64,000 bases of DNA from Primula veris. Lineage: Eukaryota; Streptophyta; Magnoliopsida; Ericales; Primulaceae. The stretch is from positions 9,765,752-9,829,751 of the forward strand of contig OY821742.1 in assembly GCA_963682055.1 (NCBI GenBank), given 5' to 3'. Made by a program: the position numbers and the translations under genes. Positions 1-18,712 of the stretch are shown one piece after another (the first letter of the stretch is position 1; every line of letters begins with the position of its first letter). Under the pieces are notes generated by a model that did not search any database, was not told the origin of the DNA, and saw only the letters and a list, made by a program, of their open reading frames with translations.

Positions 1-1217
1 TTGAGACTTGAGACTAATTAATTTCGAATTAATGAGATTATGGATGGGTTTGCATGTTTTAAGCGTTGATTATGAGTTATTATGGTTTTTGATAGAATTG
101 GGTAAATTATTGTTGAATATAGATGGATTGTAGTTTATGCATACAAGGTGTTTGTTAAAATTCCTGAATGGGTTTTTATGTCGTTGAAGTGATTGGCTAG
201 TTGTGAATCTAGCATCTATGATTATGGTTTATGTTGTATTACGTTAAGTGACGTATGAGTTTATGTCAGTTGAATAGTATAATATTATTGGCCGAGGCCT
301 TAATATTTATACGAATGAGATGGTGTTATTTGAATGATTTTATATTATTGGCCGAGGCCTTGTGATTTAGCTGTAGTGGCAAGTGTCTCTGTCTCTCCCT
401 AATTCCAGGGACAGAAGACGGCCGAGGGGATAGGGAATGACTCGTCTTACGGACCGGGGAGAGTGGCGTTATAGGTCCCAGTGTGCACTATATTTACTTT
501 TATGTTAGCAATGGTCTATGTCTCTCCCTAATTCCGGGGGCATAAGACGGCCGAAGGGATAGGGAATGACTCGTCTTATGGACTAGGACGAGTGGCGTGA
601 GAGGTCCAAGTGCGCACTATAAATCTACTTTTATGTTGCAATGGTCTCTGTCTCTCCCTAATTCCGGGGACAGAAGACGGCCGAAGGGATAGGGAATGAC
701 CTACCTTACAGACTGGGGTAGGTGGCGTGAGAGGTCCATGTATGTTATAGTTGTGTGTTGATGTTATTTAATTTATTTAATTTATCGTAGTTGTAGAATT
801 TGTGAGCTCTTGCATTTATGGGATGGAGTGACGGTATTTGTGGTGCCGTCCCGTCTAGTTATGTGCGTGGGACTCACCGTTACAATTTTGTATTTCAGGT
901 ACAACTTAGGTTGAGGCGTATGGTTAAGAGCTTTAGCAAGGCATCACATGGGTTCGGGCTTTTACTTTCTTTTCATTTTTATTCTATTTTGAGGTTGTAG
1001 CCTACGGGCAAATTCATTCGTTCGTTATTTTTAGCTTTTATAAATTCCGTCTTGTAGCCGCGTTTGGCAAACAGTTTATTTTATTCACTTAATTGTTACA
1101 TTAGCTTGCAAATGTTTTCTTTTAAAAATTTTAAATTCGTACCAACATGTTCTATTTTCTTTTATTTAAAAAGGTCATGTCTCGATGTCCGTGTCTTACG
1201 GATTTTGGGGCGTGACA
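1..1217 (+). mobile_element. Gypsy-type LTR, 3' part
   Basis: This stretch has no coding frame. It ends in a GGGGCGTGACA motif (end at 1217), which resembles the 3' end of many plant Ty3/Gypsy LTRs. It holds internal tandem repeats (384-740) and two copies of a short motif containing TTGGCCGAGGCCTT near 288-301 and 348-361. The left end and any second LTR lie outside the window, so I cannot tell a solo LTR from the end of a full element. Identification is by motif resemblance only. Confidence 0.55.
384..740 (+). repeat. 130-bp tandem repeat, about 2.8 units
   Basis: Units start at about 384, 514 and 644. Each contains TCTCTCCCTAATTCC, then GACGGCCGAAGGGATAGGG, then a GTGGCGT(GAG/TAT)AGGTCC block. 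The units differ by scattered substitutions. They lie inside the LTR-like segment and may be LTR U3 repeats. Confidence 0.8.
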
Positions 1218-1560
1218 GAATCTTCATCTATTTGCGCATTCTATAGAAAACCATAAGTATATCTCGGGGGGAATTTGTATCTTCTCTCTTGAAAAACAAG
1301 TTGCCGAAAATTGGTGTCATTATCTTTTTGGTTTTGTTATTGACTGATTCTTCTGCTTTCTTTATTTTACTGCTAGATGATAGAAAACTCAACTATTTAT
1401 GTGTTTGTCACTCGGTTCCTTTTTTTCTATTGAAAAAATAATTGTCTCCTTACTGCTTAAAGCAATATTTCTTACTGATCAATGCAAAGTTCCTTGTATA
1501 AGTTGAACCCGAAATATTTAAGGCTTAACCAAAAAATAAAATAAAATTAAACAAGAACGT
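1218..1560. other. intergenic, nothing recognised
   Basis: AT-rich sequence between the LTR end and the stop of the oligopeptidase-like gene. It probably includes the 3' untranslated region of that minus-strand gene. I see no ORF or repeat that I can name. Confidence 0.4.
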
Positions 1561-4500
1561 TACCTTTGAAAATTAATAGTGGCCTTGACACTAAGATCAC
1601 ATTTGAGCAACAACAAACTTTCATCGATCTTCAGATCTCTCAGTTTTGCAACAAATTTTGCAGAATCTGAATAAGATCTATAATCTGTGAAGAATTATAA
1701 AATGTCACATCAATTCCAAATTATAAGTCAATAAGTAGCATTATAATAAAAAAACTCTCGTCTATTCCACATTATAAGGTAATAAATAGCATTAGAAATT
1801 AAATTCAATCAAATCCAAAATTTCAGTGGAATATAATCATATATCAATATAATATTAAGTGCAATTGTTACTTTGGGAGAACCCATAAGTCAACTTTTCA
1901 AAACCTAAATCGATTACCTTAATCTTCATTTTATTTATTATAGTCGTTTTCATACAATATTAACCAGTGGAAACGCGACATTCGTAATGGTTTGCAATGG
2001 GGTTTAGCAGACTCTCTTAGGAACCAAATCGAAAAAACCATTACAGTAATTTCTTAGTACGATTCTTTGTAAACTACAGCAGATAAGAACATTAAAGTAT
2101 TAACTGCAAAAAATCTGAAGTGACCTCGAGAAGACGAGAATACTATGGACATAGTGAGAATAACAAAGTCAAGGTGTATATGGTACAAAATATTCTACTT
2201 ACTAGCTATGCCATGATAGAAGAAGCAAACTTACAGTTTAAACCTGTTGTCACTAGAAGTGATGGATATCTTTGTTTTGAGACCTATAAAGATGAAAATT
2301 ATGAATCTTAATACCAATGACCAATTAAAATCTGTAAATTTAGTATCGATATAGAATTTAGGTATGTTGTCACTAAAGGTAATTGTTCTTTAGACCTTGT
2401 GGCAAGTCAGGAAGCAATTAATTAAACTGATGACCTTGGGGAATATGACTTGATGTAGTTGTAATACTTTTGCTTATGAGGATCGCCCCATTGCTGTAAT
2501 AAAAGAAACATTATTAGTTTGCAAATTGATCGAATTAATCCGTAAATATGTTGTGTCACTGTGTGGAATGTTCTAACTACAACTTCACTAGCTTAAGTTT
2601 GGTAGTCCACAGTCGCAAATGAGAACCTTAAAAATGACAAACTAAAGGCTAAACCATCTCAAAGATCACCAACTTAAGAATCATAAAGCTGGAGCCAAGG
2701 GCAAATTATCAATAAAAAGGTATATAGACTGAAAAGAAGGTTTCACTTGTTAATAAACCACGATTACACTTTATAATGACTCAACGTTCCCTCACATGAT
2801 CAAACTAAGCATTGGACTGTTTCATGTCAAGTCTTTAAGCCCACGATTGCAAATTCATGACTACACTTAATGTATCCAAACTATTGTAATTTCCTAAATC
2901 TAACATAACATAAGTTAACTAAAGCAAGCTTGCCAAAAGAACGTAAATTTAAGCAACAAATACACACCCAAGATCTTATGTACTACAATATGGATCCATT
3001 AGTATAGTTAGAAAAAGAATTAAACCAACCTCCAGCTCTCTCTCTTTATTAAATAGAGTCGTATTAAGCAATGTTGTAAGGACATCAAGAAATGGTGATT
3101 CAGCAATAGCAGCCTTGAAAAGATAAGGCCGCATGTTAATAACAGCACCTATAAGCATTCCCCCTGAGCCAAAACCATCGATAGCAAGCTTTTCGTTGGT
3201 GGTATATTTCATATTTATCAAATACTCTGCGCAGGCAATGAAATCAAAGAAGGTATTTTTCTTGTTTAGTAGCTTTCCATTTTCGGACCACTTTTTCCCC
3301 AATTCGGCGCCTCCGCGGACATGAGCAATTGCATAAATAAAGCCTCTGTCCAATAAGGACAGTATGGATGACATGAATGCGGGTTCATAAATATCCTGCA
3401 CAAACAAATTTGTAGGAGTGTGAGAACATTTTGTTTGCACCAAACAGGAAGCACAGCTCTTAGAGAAATGCTTTTCTCATTGGTAATGTAAAAAGGAGTT
3501 TATAGATGTTCTAATATTATGTGCATGACATCAAACTTTTCAACATTTAATGGTCACAAATTCAGCACTAATTAAATAGATGTAATTTTGGTAAAATCAG
3601 AAAAAGATATGTGACTATAAAAAAAGTCAAGTTTTTGGAAATAAATCCTTTTTTTAATGCTGTTTTAAATAAAAATATTGGTTTATTTTATTTAAAACAA
3701 AAAAATCTGCCTTATATGTTGTGCAACGTCTCCATGGAGTTTGTTTTTTTCTTTTTCTTTTACTGAAACCATCTTCTCAATTGCTACAAGAAAAAACATT
3801 GATCGTGTTATCAAATGGCTTGTTGCTGAAATCACAACAGATTTCTCAGAGTACCAGCAATTCTATGTAGCTTCAATGTTGCTATTTTGTTACTAACAAC
3901 CACCGTTGTTAATCAGAATTTTTCTATTAATGAATGGAGCTTATAAGCAATCAAAAACGCTATTCTTTTTTAGCCTTTTAAAAACGAGCTTTTTAGCTTA
4001 TAAGCTGCAGTCAAACTTGGCCTAAGTTCTCGAAAAATAATAGGGATCTCTTATTGTTGACAACATGCATCAGAATCCTAAGTAATACCGCATATGCCCC
4101 ATAACCGTTAAGTAGTAGCGGACTTCTTCCGTCAAGCTTGACGATATCTTTTCTGTAAACAATTGACATGGGAACTTGAACACCATCAGGAGAAGTGGCC
4201 CATATTCTATCTGTAAGATAGTTTGAGGAATCAAAGCCACCCAATACCTGAGTAAATGTGTTACAACAGAATTATTATCAAGCCTCAAGGAAAACATATA
4301 TCTTTTATACAAAGTTATAAGCTAATATATTGGATGGAAAAATCACTAAAATGTTAAGAGGTCATCTTTTTCCCTGCCAATTGCAAACCAGAAAAGATGC
4401 AAAATTTAGTGCCAAGATGAAATAAGAGTAGATCAAAGAATGTTATTCTGGGAGGATAAACATTTATATGTAAATCGACATGTGAAAAAAAAAAGTAAAC

Positions 4501-5984
4501 TATTATATGAATACTAGGACTCCATTTGCTAGAATGTAATAGCTCGCACACTATGAGCAAAGTCCAGAAAGTGTATCTGAAGAAGCTAAGTAAGCTTTAA
4601 GCTGATACGGCATACATAAACCGATATTGATTTAAAGGCACACATAGAAAAGTAAATTTTGTCAACTTACTGTCTCTGTTCTTTTTATAACTGAGATTCC
4701 CGAGGACAAGTCATAGTCGAACACAGTTTCCGGAGTCTTCAATGTGCTATAAGTAAAGCGTAAAATATTGGAATAAAAATCCGAATCTGATTGAGATAAA
4801 GTGTATGCAGGCTCCTGAAATTTAAGCACCCGGTCTATCTGTAGCATTTGTATCCTCTCTCCATTAGAAGTTAGATCGAAAATGGCCATTTTCGTAAGGC
4901 CACTTTGACGCTCAAAAACCACAAGATGTTTGGAAAACAATTGAAAGCCAGTGATTGTTACACTGTGAAAAAAAATATTTACTCTCTTAGTCATAGGAAA
5001 AGAAGTTTGAATGGAAATATTGAAAAGAAAATGAGAAAGGCAGATGCTACAAAAATCATTAAAAAAGATTATTCCAACTTCTAACCCAAGCAAATTTCAG
5101 GCTCCAATTGTGCCTAATCAATAAATGCTAGTAACTAAAGACCGTATCTTGTAAAGAGTTAGTTGCAAGTTCTTACACGTTTTTCACCACTCGTTATTAA
5201 TAAGAAATTTTAGGACACCTATTCTAGCTGTTTCTGATGTTTTGATTGAGAAGGCAAAAGAAAAAGTTTTGTCTGCCTTCCAACTTATGAAAACAAAAAT
5301 AGAATGAAGACTCGGAAATTGATGTTTAATGTAAGGTAAAGAAAAAAAGAAACAATGTGATCAAGCGAGATTTAAAGACTCGTTGCCAGTGTCTCAAAGT
5401 CAGATGACCCACCAATATTTGAAAATATGTGAATTCTAAGAAAAAAATAACAAGGTGGAAAGAATACTGCTCCCTTTTTTCCTCTCTAAATTCCATTTTT
5501 AAAAATGGGAAATTCCTATACTTGTATTTCCAAATTTTCCCTTTCAAAAGTCATCGAAATGATTATATAGTAGTGCTATATGAACAACTTTTTGAAACGA
5601 ATATTTAGCTACGAATTCTCATTCTACGGTTTTAGGTCTCTTTTTAACTAGGGTAGTTTTTAGAGAAACTCACATATATTCAAGAAATGGGACATAACAT
5701 ATGGGACGGAGACTACTCTACAGCAGAAGTGACATACTCAGATAAGCAACTGCTATATTAAATTAACTAAAATGTGAGTACCTTTCCCTATGAGGCAGAA
5801 TGGTTATGATTGCAGATACATTGTTCACTGGACATGCTATCAATTCAGAATTATAGAGCTCATCACTCGTCCTCTGGATAAAAAAAATGATCACCTTGGT
5901 GTCCGGCTAACGTTTGAATACCACCGATACGAGGTGTTAAAGCTACTATTCCATATTGTGGGTTAGCAGTATCAAAATAAAAGT
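1561..5984 (-). pseudogene. prolyl oligopeptidase-family gene, C-terminal half, triad lost
   Basis: Seven exons on the minus strand fit GT-AG introns and keep phase: 5984-5782, 4962-4671, 4247-4089, 3395-3030, 2493-2428, 2283-2235, 1684-1564. Reading past the last exon meets TAA at 1563-1561. The translation follows plant oligopeptidase B-like S9A proteins: NSELIACPVNN, GGFDSSNYLTDRIWA, PMSIVYRKD, LLLNGYGAY, LLDRGFIYAIAHVRGGAELG, KKNTFFDFIACAEYLI, SYSP and YPSLLVTTGLN.

Several things are broken. The exon at 5984-5782 has one extra T in a T8 run (5880-5887), which shifts the frame. The nucleophile motif GxSxGG reads GFGSGG, so Gly replaces Ser (3170-3168). The Asp after GLN is Tyr at the 2235/1684 junction. 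The GHF histidine position reads Ala (1583-1581). The N-terminal propeller half, about 370 residues, is not seen upstream.

The triad alignment rests on remembered family motifs. Pseudogene is likelier than pseudoenzyme because of the frameshift and missing N-terminus. Confidence 0.85.
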
Positions 5985-6273
5985 CTAGAGTATTACGTAT
6001 ACCAGTACAAAAATTTAGCTATCCGCACAGCTAGCAGAAAAGGAATTACGAAAGTGGGAGATAGAAAAACAGCAAAATATTACAGTACTCTTGATTTATG
6101 AATGCTTGTACAAAAACAATATTGAAACATTTTTTTTGTTGAAATCGAATAAGATAGGGTAAATGTTAAAAATTAAGAGGGACGGCACTTTAATTTCATA
6201 TCCAGCCCAACATAAAATTCGTTTCTATTAGTATATCTTAGTATAATGAGTTTCCTAAAATTTTCAAATCCAT

Positions 6274-6315
6274 ACTTATGACTTATGACTTATGACTTAT
6301 GACTTATGACTTATG
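6274..6315 (+). repeat. (ACTTATG)6 microsatellite
   Basis: Six perfect 7-bp units, followed by a degenerate seventh. The inverted partner near 56.16 kb has only a single related ACATATG-like unit, so the array expanded in this copy. Confidence 0.95.
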
Positions 6316-6454
6316 ACTAGTGACTTTATGTACTGTCTGCATTTTATAATAGAATATCAGAAGAACATTTATCTAAAAATAACGTTTTCAGATCTAATAC
6401 TTTTGAAATATCTTTAGGTAAAATTAAATAATAAGGGAAACTATGGTTTAATAT

Positions 6455-6761
6455 CTATACTATTATAACAAGCCAACCCAAGATTTTTTGAGGGCTGCCA
6501 AATTTTACCACTTTTTTCCAAAAATACCCTTACACTTTTTTATTAATTACCACAATACCATATTCTCATAAAAAATAGATAAAAAGTAATAACTAATAAC
6601 ACTTTTTATCCCTATTTAAGCTCTCAAAATTCTTTTGAGTCTTCTTATCTTATACTCTTATTTTTTTTTATTCTCCAACTATTTGTATCATAACTACACT
6701 TATTTTCTAAATTTTATCGCATTACGCGTCTCACACGCAAAGCGTGGGGCACGATTACTAG
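6455..6761 (+). mobile_element. non-autonomous Helitron, 307 bp
   Basis: It begins TCTATACTATTATAA and ends ATTACTAG. A short hairpin (CACGC-AAA-GCGTG) lies about 13 bases before the CTAG end. The base before it is A and the base after it is T, as expected for Helitron insertion at AT, and there is no target duplication. The inverted partner repeat at about 55.6 kb lacks this segment (GGTTTAATA passes to TATGGGGTCC-like sequence), which supports the ends. Confidence 0.85.
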
Positions 6762-6850
6762 TATATAAATATTGGGTCCTTACTGAAAACCAATCAGCCT
6801 TTAGTTTTTAAAAATAGGTTAACCGATATGGCACCCCCATAAATCAAACA

Positions 6851-8042
6851 AGCGCTCTCTATTTGTGTTGCGAGAGAGTCGAGACTCTTTCTCTTTGTTT
6901 CTGTTTAGAATTTCATGGTGCGCGTAGTACCTCAAGGGGTGTTCCTTTGTTAACTTTGAAAAGAGTAGATTCACATGCTACTGCATTCTAACATGATATC
7001 AAAACACAAAATGAAGTTAATAAATAATCAAAACTAATTTTATCACTTCTTCTGCCACTGGTTAAGGTTGAGCAGGGTGAGCTTCCTCTAAATGTTGTTC
7101 ATCAGCTTTATCATATTTATGAGCTTCTTCCAAGTTTTGTTCATCAACTTCTGAAATAGGTTCCAAGACCCCATGAATTATGATCATGTATTACCAGATT
7201 CATCACCGGTGTACGTGTTTTTTTTTACTTTTACGACGTATAGACGTATAGTATTAGGTTTCAATATGTTATGGTCTTAGTCTGTGTTTATAATAGTTCA
7301 GGAAATTAATCAGTTTAATTTCAGATACATGTAAGTGAAGTGTATACTATAACCACCTAAATATGTGAAAGTATATACACGTTCTGATAAAACCATAACT
7401 TTGGTCGGTCGCGTTAGGCTTTTCAACAATAATATAATAGTAAATCAAATGTATATAATTGACACTTCCTGATCTTTATTATTGCTCGGATTATTATCCT
7501 TATTCGGATTATTACACTTGCTCGGATTAGTATCTCTATTTTACAATTGTGCTCGATTTGACTATTTAATCTATCTTCTTGGTCTTTCTCCCCTTTTATT
7601 CGGTACTCGGCTTTATCTCTGCTCGGTTTATTTCTTGGTGTAATAAGCCTTGACTAGTTTTCTCTTTTCTCAACTTATCTCTATATTTTTTGGATAAATT
7701 TTCTGGTCCTTTTTCTATGAGGGGTAGTTGGCTATTTATAGGCAACTATGCCTTCTAGGATGTTTGACAAATGTATTCATCCCAGGGGTTTTTCAGACAT
7801 GGGTCCCCATTTGATTGGAGTTGGGCTTTTGATAGTAATACCTTATTATCCAATAAAAGGCATGTGATGACCCATTTAAGCGTTGGATACCCATTTATAA
7901 AGTGAGTTGATTATTACCCGAATAGAATATTCGGGTCTAATTTTTATGTTCTATCACGTTCACATGTGATATGTATACACTTGAACTGCCATTTAAATGA
8001 ATAGCATACACACGTAAATGTGAAATGTATACACAAACATGG
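6851..8042. other. intergenic, no gene recognised
   Basis: AT-rich DNA. A minus-strand open stretch at about 7175-7070 reads a repeated DEQ(N/H)LEEAH motif (DEQNLEEAHKYDKADEQHLEEAH split over two units). I do not recognise it and see no start or splice support. Several CTCGGATTA-type motifs recur near 7485-7620. Nothing else can be supported. Confidence 0.4.
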
Positions 8043-8763
8043 TGGAAAAAATACAATTAGTGTGATGTACTACCTGTCTTTAACTATTTAAATACTATAC
8101 TATCACTCTGTTACAATTGAGGTATTAAACTATCATAATGTTTACAATTTAGGTAATGACATTAAATTAATTTGATGAAAATTAGTTACATTTTTCATTT
8201 TGCTCCTATTCTTTGTAATTTGTATAAATCTAACACTTAATTTTCGAAAATGTCTCGTTTTAGTATAAATTCAGAAAATCAGGTTCCGACTTTTTTGAAC
8301 GTTTTTTTTTATTGTTTTTTGATTTTTTGATTTTTAGAGTTGATTTTTGATTTTTTACCCATTTTGGGCTTTTTCGGTTTCCTTGTTTTTTTGAACTTTT
8401 TTGTTTTTTTAGATTTTTCTTGGTTTTTTTACCCTTTTTTCGTGGTTTTTTTCGGGATTCCTATTTTTTAAATGTTTTTTCAATTTTTTTTTTGATATTT
8501 TAGTTTTTTTTTTTTTTTAAATCTGATTTTTTTGAATTTATACTAAAATAAGACATTTCAGAAAATTAATGGTTAGATTTATACAAATTACAAAGAATAT
8601 GACCAAAATGAAAAGTGAAACTAATTTCCATCAAATTAATTTAATGTCGGTACATGAATTGTAAACATTTTGATAGTTCAATATCTCAATTGTAACAGAG
8701 TGATAGTATGGTACATAAATCATTAAAAACAGATAGTGCAATACACTAATCGTATTTTTTTCC
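8043..8763. mobile_element. foldback MITE with ~240-bp terminal inverted repeats
   Basis: The left arm (8043-8282) and the reverse complement of the right arm (8521-8763) align almost end to end, from GGAAAAAATAC(A/G)ATTAG through TCACTCTGTTACAATTGAG to TTTAGTATAAATTCA. The middle (about 8283-8520) is a T-rich spacer made of TTTTTTGATTTTT-like runs. No coding sequence is present. A possible imperfect 9-bp target duplication lies just outside an ACAAAC/GTTTGT extension (AATGTATAC against AGTGCATAC), which would fit a Mutator-type element. The superfamily is not certain. Confidence 0.85.
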
Positions 8764-9349
8764 GTTTGTAAAGTGCATACAACATACATGTATCGATGTC
8801 TTGTCTATTTTCAGCATTGTGTACATTCTTTTTTTACTTTTAGGCCGTAGAATCTTAGGTTATATTAATAATATTACAATTACTGTATTAGGTTTTGCCA
8901 AATAAATGTAGTGTTTATAAACATACATGTGTACAGATAGATATACAGTCTACGTATACATGTCTACTGCGAAGTAAATAAAATGTATAAACATAAACAC
9001 ACATAGATGTTAAACGTTTCACTGTATTTTATTCAATGAAGTGTATACACATATATCTAAGGGTGGGCAATGATATACCAATGTATAATAATGAAAGAAA
9101 TTGATAGAATTGAAGCAGTAATCTTTTTTAAGTTTTCACTACAAAAATCATGTGTGAAATACTGGTAAATACTGTATATATATATGTAAACACCAAGTAT
9201 AAAATAACATGAAAATCAATTGATAAATTGGTAAAGTTGTAATGCACATCCAAAGTATCAAAGCATATTAGCAATTATCCTCTTGAACCAAAAATTAAAC
9301 TCAAAATTTTCAAAATGTTGAGACAGCCTTGACCTTCGTTCTTTTTAAC
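8764..9349. other. intergenic / LysRS 3' flank
   Basis: AT-rich sequence after the foldback element. It probably includes the 3' UTR of the minus-strand lysyl-tRNA synthetase gene. No ORF or repeat is recognised. Confidence 0.4.
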
Positions 9350-16592
<7,243 letters not shown>

Positions 16593-18637
16593 TTTTCTTT
16601 TCCCTAGTCTCACACCTTCAAAAATAAATTAGGGTTTGTCAAGAGTTAAATACTGAGTCAGCTAAAAAATAGGGGTGCCAACACCAGAGAAAACTTCAAA
16701 CCTAATTCTGGCATGATAGAATCCTGGAGCAAACCACCTAGAAGATTTTGAGATATTCCCAATAAATATTTATATTATTTTTTTGCAAAAAGAAACTGAT
16801 GCAAACTGCACATTATTTCTTCAAAAATGTTAACTGTAGTATGATGCAAGGATTACAACAACTTTTCCGAAAAAATAGTAGCAAATGCCTAAAGAAGCCA
16901 CAAGCAAGTGAAAAAATATCACAATCCCTCTGTCCAAAAATTGTTGTCCCCTATGGAACCACAAGCAAGTGAAAAGATTATAATCCCCTATAGTTTCTAT
17001 AATGCCGAAATTATTTTTTTCTAAAGTTAATCACAACATATAAACTTTATGGCAAATAGAGTATATTTGAACTACAAAGGGCTAGAATTTCCACAAAATA
17101 TGGCAAAACTATGTGATTAACTTCATAGTAAGCAGAGTAATTTTAAACAACAAGGGCCGAAATTGTGACATTTGAAGAAATGTTTGAAGAGATGAGAACG
17201 AAATATGGTACAATTAGAAGTTTAAGGGTCGATCAAAACTGTAGGTCAAACTACAGTAATAATCTAATTCAAGATTCATTACTTCGATCGAAAACATCCC
17301 AAGACTTATGCATGTGAATTTAAAACGAAACTTTTAATCGGGTCTGACCCATTTAGTAAACTAAAAGCTACCAGGTTAGTCAGGGTACGTTTGGTCGTAA
17401 CTTTTAAGCTAAAATCTGAAATCTCTTTCAATGGTTGAACCCTTAGATGGTCGTAACTTTTAAGCTAAAATCTGGAATCTCTTTCAATGGTTGAACCCCT
17501 AGCTTTTTTCAAAACGTTTCAATGCTCTCGATAATAGGCTGGCTCACAACATAATTGAGGGGGGAAAAATACTATTATTTGAAACTAACCCAATTACTAA
17601 ACCACCAGATTATGAGTGCTTATAAGCTAAAAGCTGGATTATATGCTTATAAACTACAGCAAATAAGCTGGCTCATAACATAATTAAGCAAATAAACAAT
17701 ATATACAAATAACGAATCACAGTCAATCAAAAGCCAACTTAAATACACTAAAATAATCAGAGGAAAAAATAAAGTGTCTAACCCAATAGTAAATCAACAG
17801 TTACAAGCTCAGGGTACGTTTGGCTTTACTTAAATACACTAAAATAATCAGAAGAAAAAATAAAGTGTCTAACCCAATAGTAAATCAACAGTTACAAGCT
17901 CAGGGTACGTTTGGCTTTTTTTAAGCTACAAAATGGATTATATACTTCTAAAGTGCATAAAATGCAACGCGTACTCTGTACTCAGCAAATAAGCTGGCTT
18001 ATAACATAATTAAGCAAATTAACAATATATAGAATTACAATTCACAGTCAACCAAAAGCCAACTCAAATACAATAAAATAATCATAGGAAAAAATTAATT
18101 GTGTCGGACCCAACAACAGTTACAAGCTAAGGGTGTGTTTGGCTCTAGCTTTTAAGCAAAAAGATGAAATCTTTTTAACATGGTATGAAAACCTAGCTTT
18201 TTTTTTAAATCCTTCTAAGTCCTGTTTTACACAATGGGTATCCAGCAAAATAAGCTGTAGGCTTATCACATAATCAAGAAAATAAAAATATATATAGAAT
18301 AACAATTCCCGATCAATCGAAAGCCAACTCAAATACACTAAAATAATCAGAGGAAAATTTTATTTTTGCTGACCCATTTGGTAAATAAACAGTTACAAGC
18401 TAAGGGTACGTTTGGGTTTAACTTTTCAAGCTAAAAGAATGAATCTTTTTTAACATGGTATAAAAACCTAGCCTTCTAATACCTATTTTACTCAATGGGT
18501 ATCCAGCAAAATAAGCTGTGGCTTATAACATAATCAAGAAAATAAAAAACAATCCATACAATAACAATTTGAATAGATTGAATTTGAAATTTTAGTAATT
18601 TAAAACATATGCAGATAGAGAAAGAAAAGGAACAAAC
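16593..18637 (-). other. likely 5'UTR intron of LysRS
   Basis: Between the start codon exon and a probable untranslated exon at 18638-18712 there is about 2 kb without coding sequence. An acceptor-like TTTTTGAAG lies just upstream of the ATG, so the last part (to about 16616-16625) is leader. The rest holds the tandem repeat at 17386-18600. Inferred from splice signals only. Confidence 0.55.
17386..18600. repeat. degenerate tandem array in LysRS leader intron
   Basis: The motif ACAGTTACAAGCT(C/A)(A)AGGGT(A/G)(C/T)GTTTGG recurs at about 17800, 17890, 18114 and 18384. Each is followed by TTTTAAGCTAAAA and GGTATCCAGCAAAATAAGCTG-like blocks, then by CAATCAAAAGCCAACTCAAAT(A)CACTAAAATAATCAGAGGAAAA. 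Unit length varies from about 80 to 270 bp because units have internal deletions. A 29-bp segment near 17398 is repeated at about 17452. The array looks like repeated copies of a small transposon-derived sequence. Confidence 0.75.
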
Positions 18638-18712
18638 CTTAATCGATTAACAGAGATAGATAGAGAGAGAGAGAGTGTGTGAGAAATGAAAGTGGCGGCT
18701 AGGGCTTATTTT
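18638..18712 (-). promoter_or_regulatory. probable 5'UTR exon and start region of LysRS
   Basis: On the minus strand it reads CCCTAGCCGCCACTTTC, a CT-rich run (CTCTCTCTCTCTCTATC), then GATTAAG followed by the donor GTTTGTT at 18637. CT-rich leaders of this kind are common in plant housekeeping genes. The transcription start would lie near 18710-18720. There is no transcript evidence. Confidence 0.55.

Larger units (their letters stand above)
5986..6850 (-). repeat. dispersed repeat, inverted partner at 55.55-57.99 kb
   Basis: The reverse complement of this block aligns with 55550-57990. Shared stretches include ATAACGTTTTCAGATCT, GGGAAACTATGGTTTAATA, CCTTTTCTGCTAGCTGTG and GAAATTTTAGGAAACTCATT-like sequence. 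The match stops beside the intron-exon border of the oligopeptidase gene at about 5986. The left copy carries a Helitron (6455-6761). The right copy carries about 1.4 kb of extra DNA (56.25-57.71 kb). It may be an old transposon that cut off the N-terminal half of the gene. Confidence 0.7.

Noticed and set aside
818..1246. Two 60-codon plus-strand frames
   Set aside because: They lie in the LTR-like segment and read as low-complexity hydrophobic sequence, with no family resemblance.
2120..2311. 63-codon plus-strand frame
   Set aside because: It lies opposite an exon of the minus-strand oligopeptidase gene (2283-2235) and is explained as its shadow.
7070..7175. Minus-strand stretch with repeated DEQ.LEEAH motif
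   Set aside because: Only about 33 codons, no start, no splice context and no recognised family. Possible chance or a remnant.
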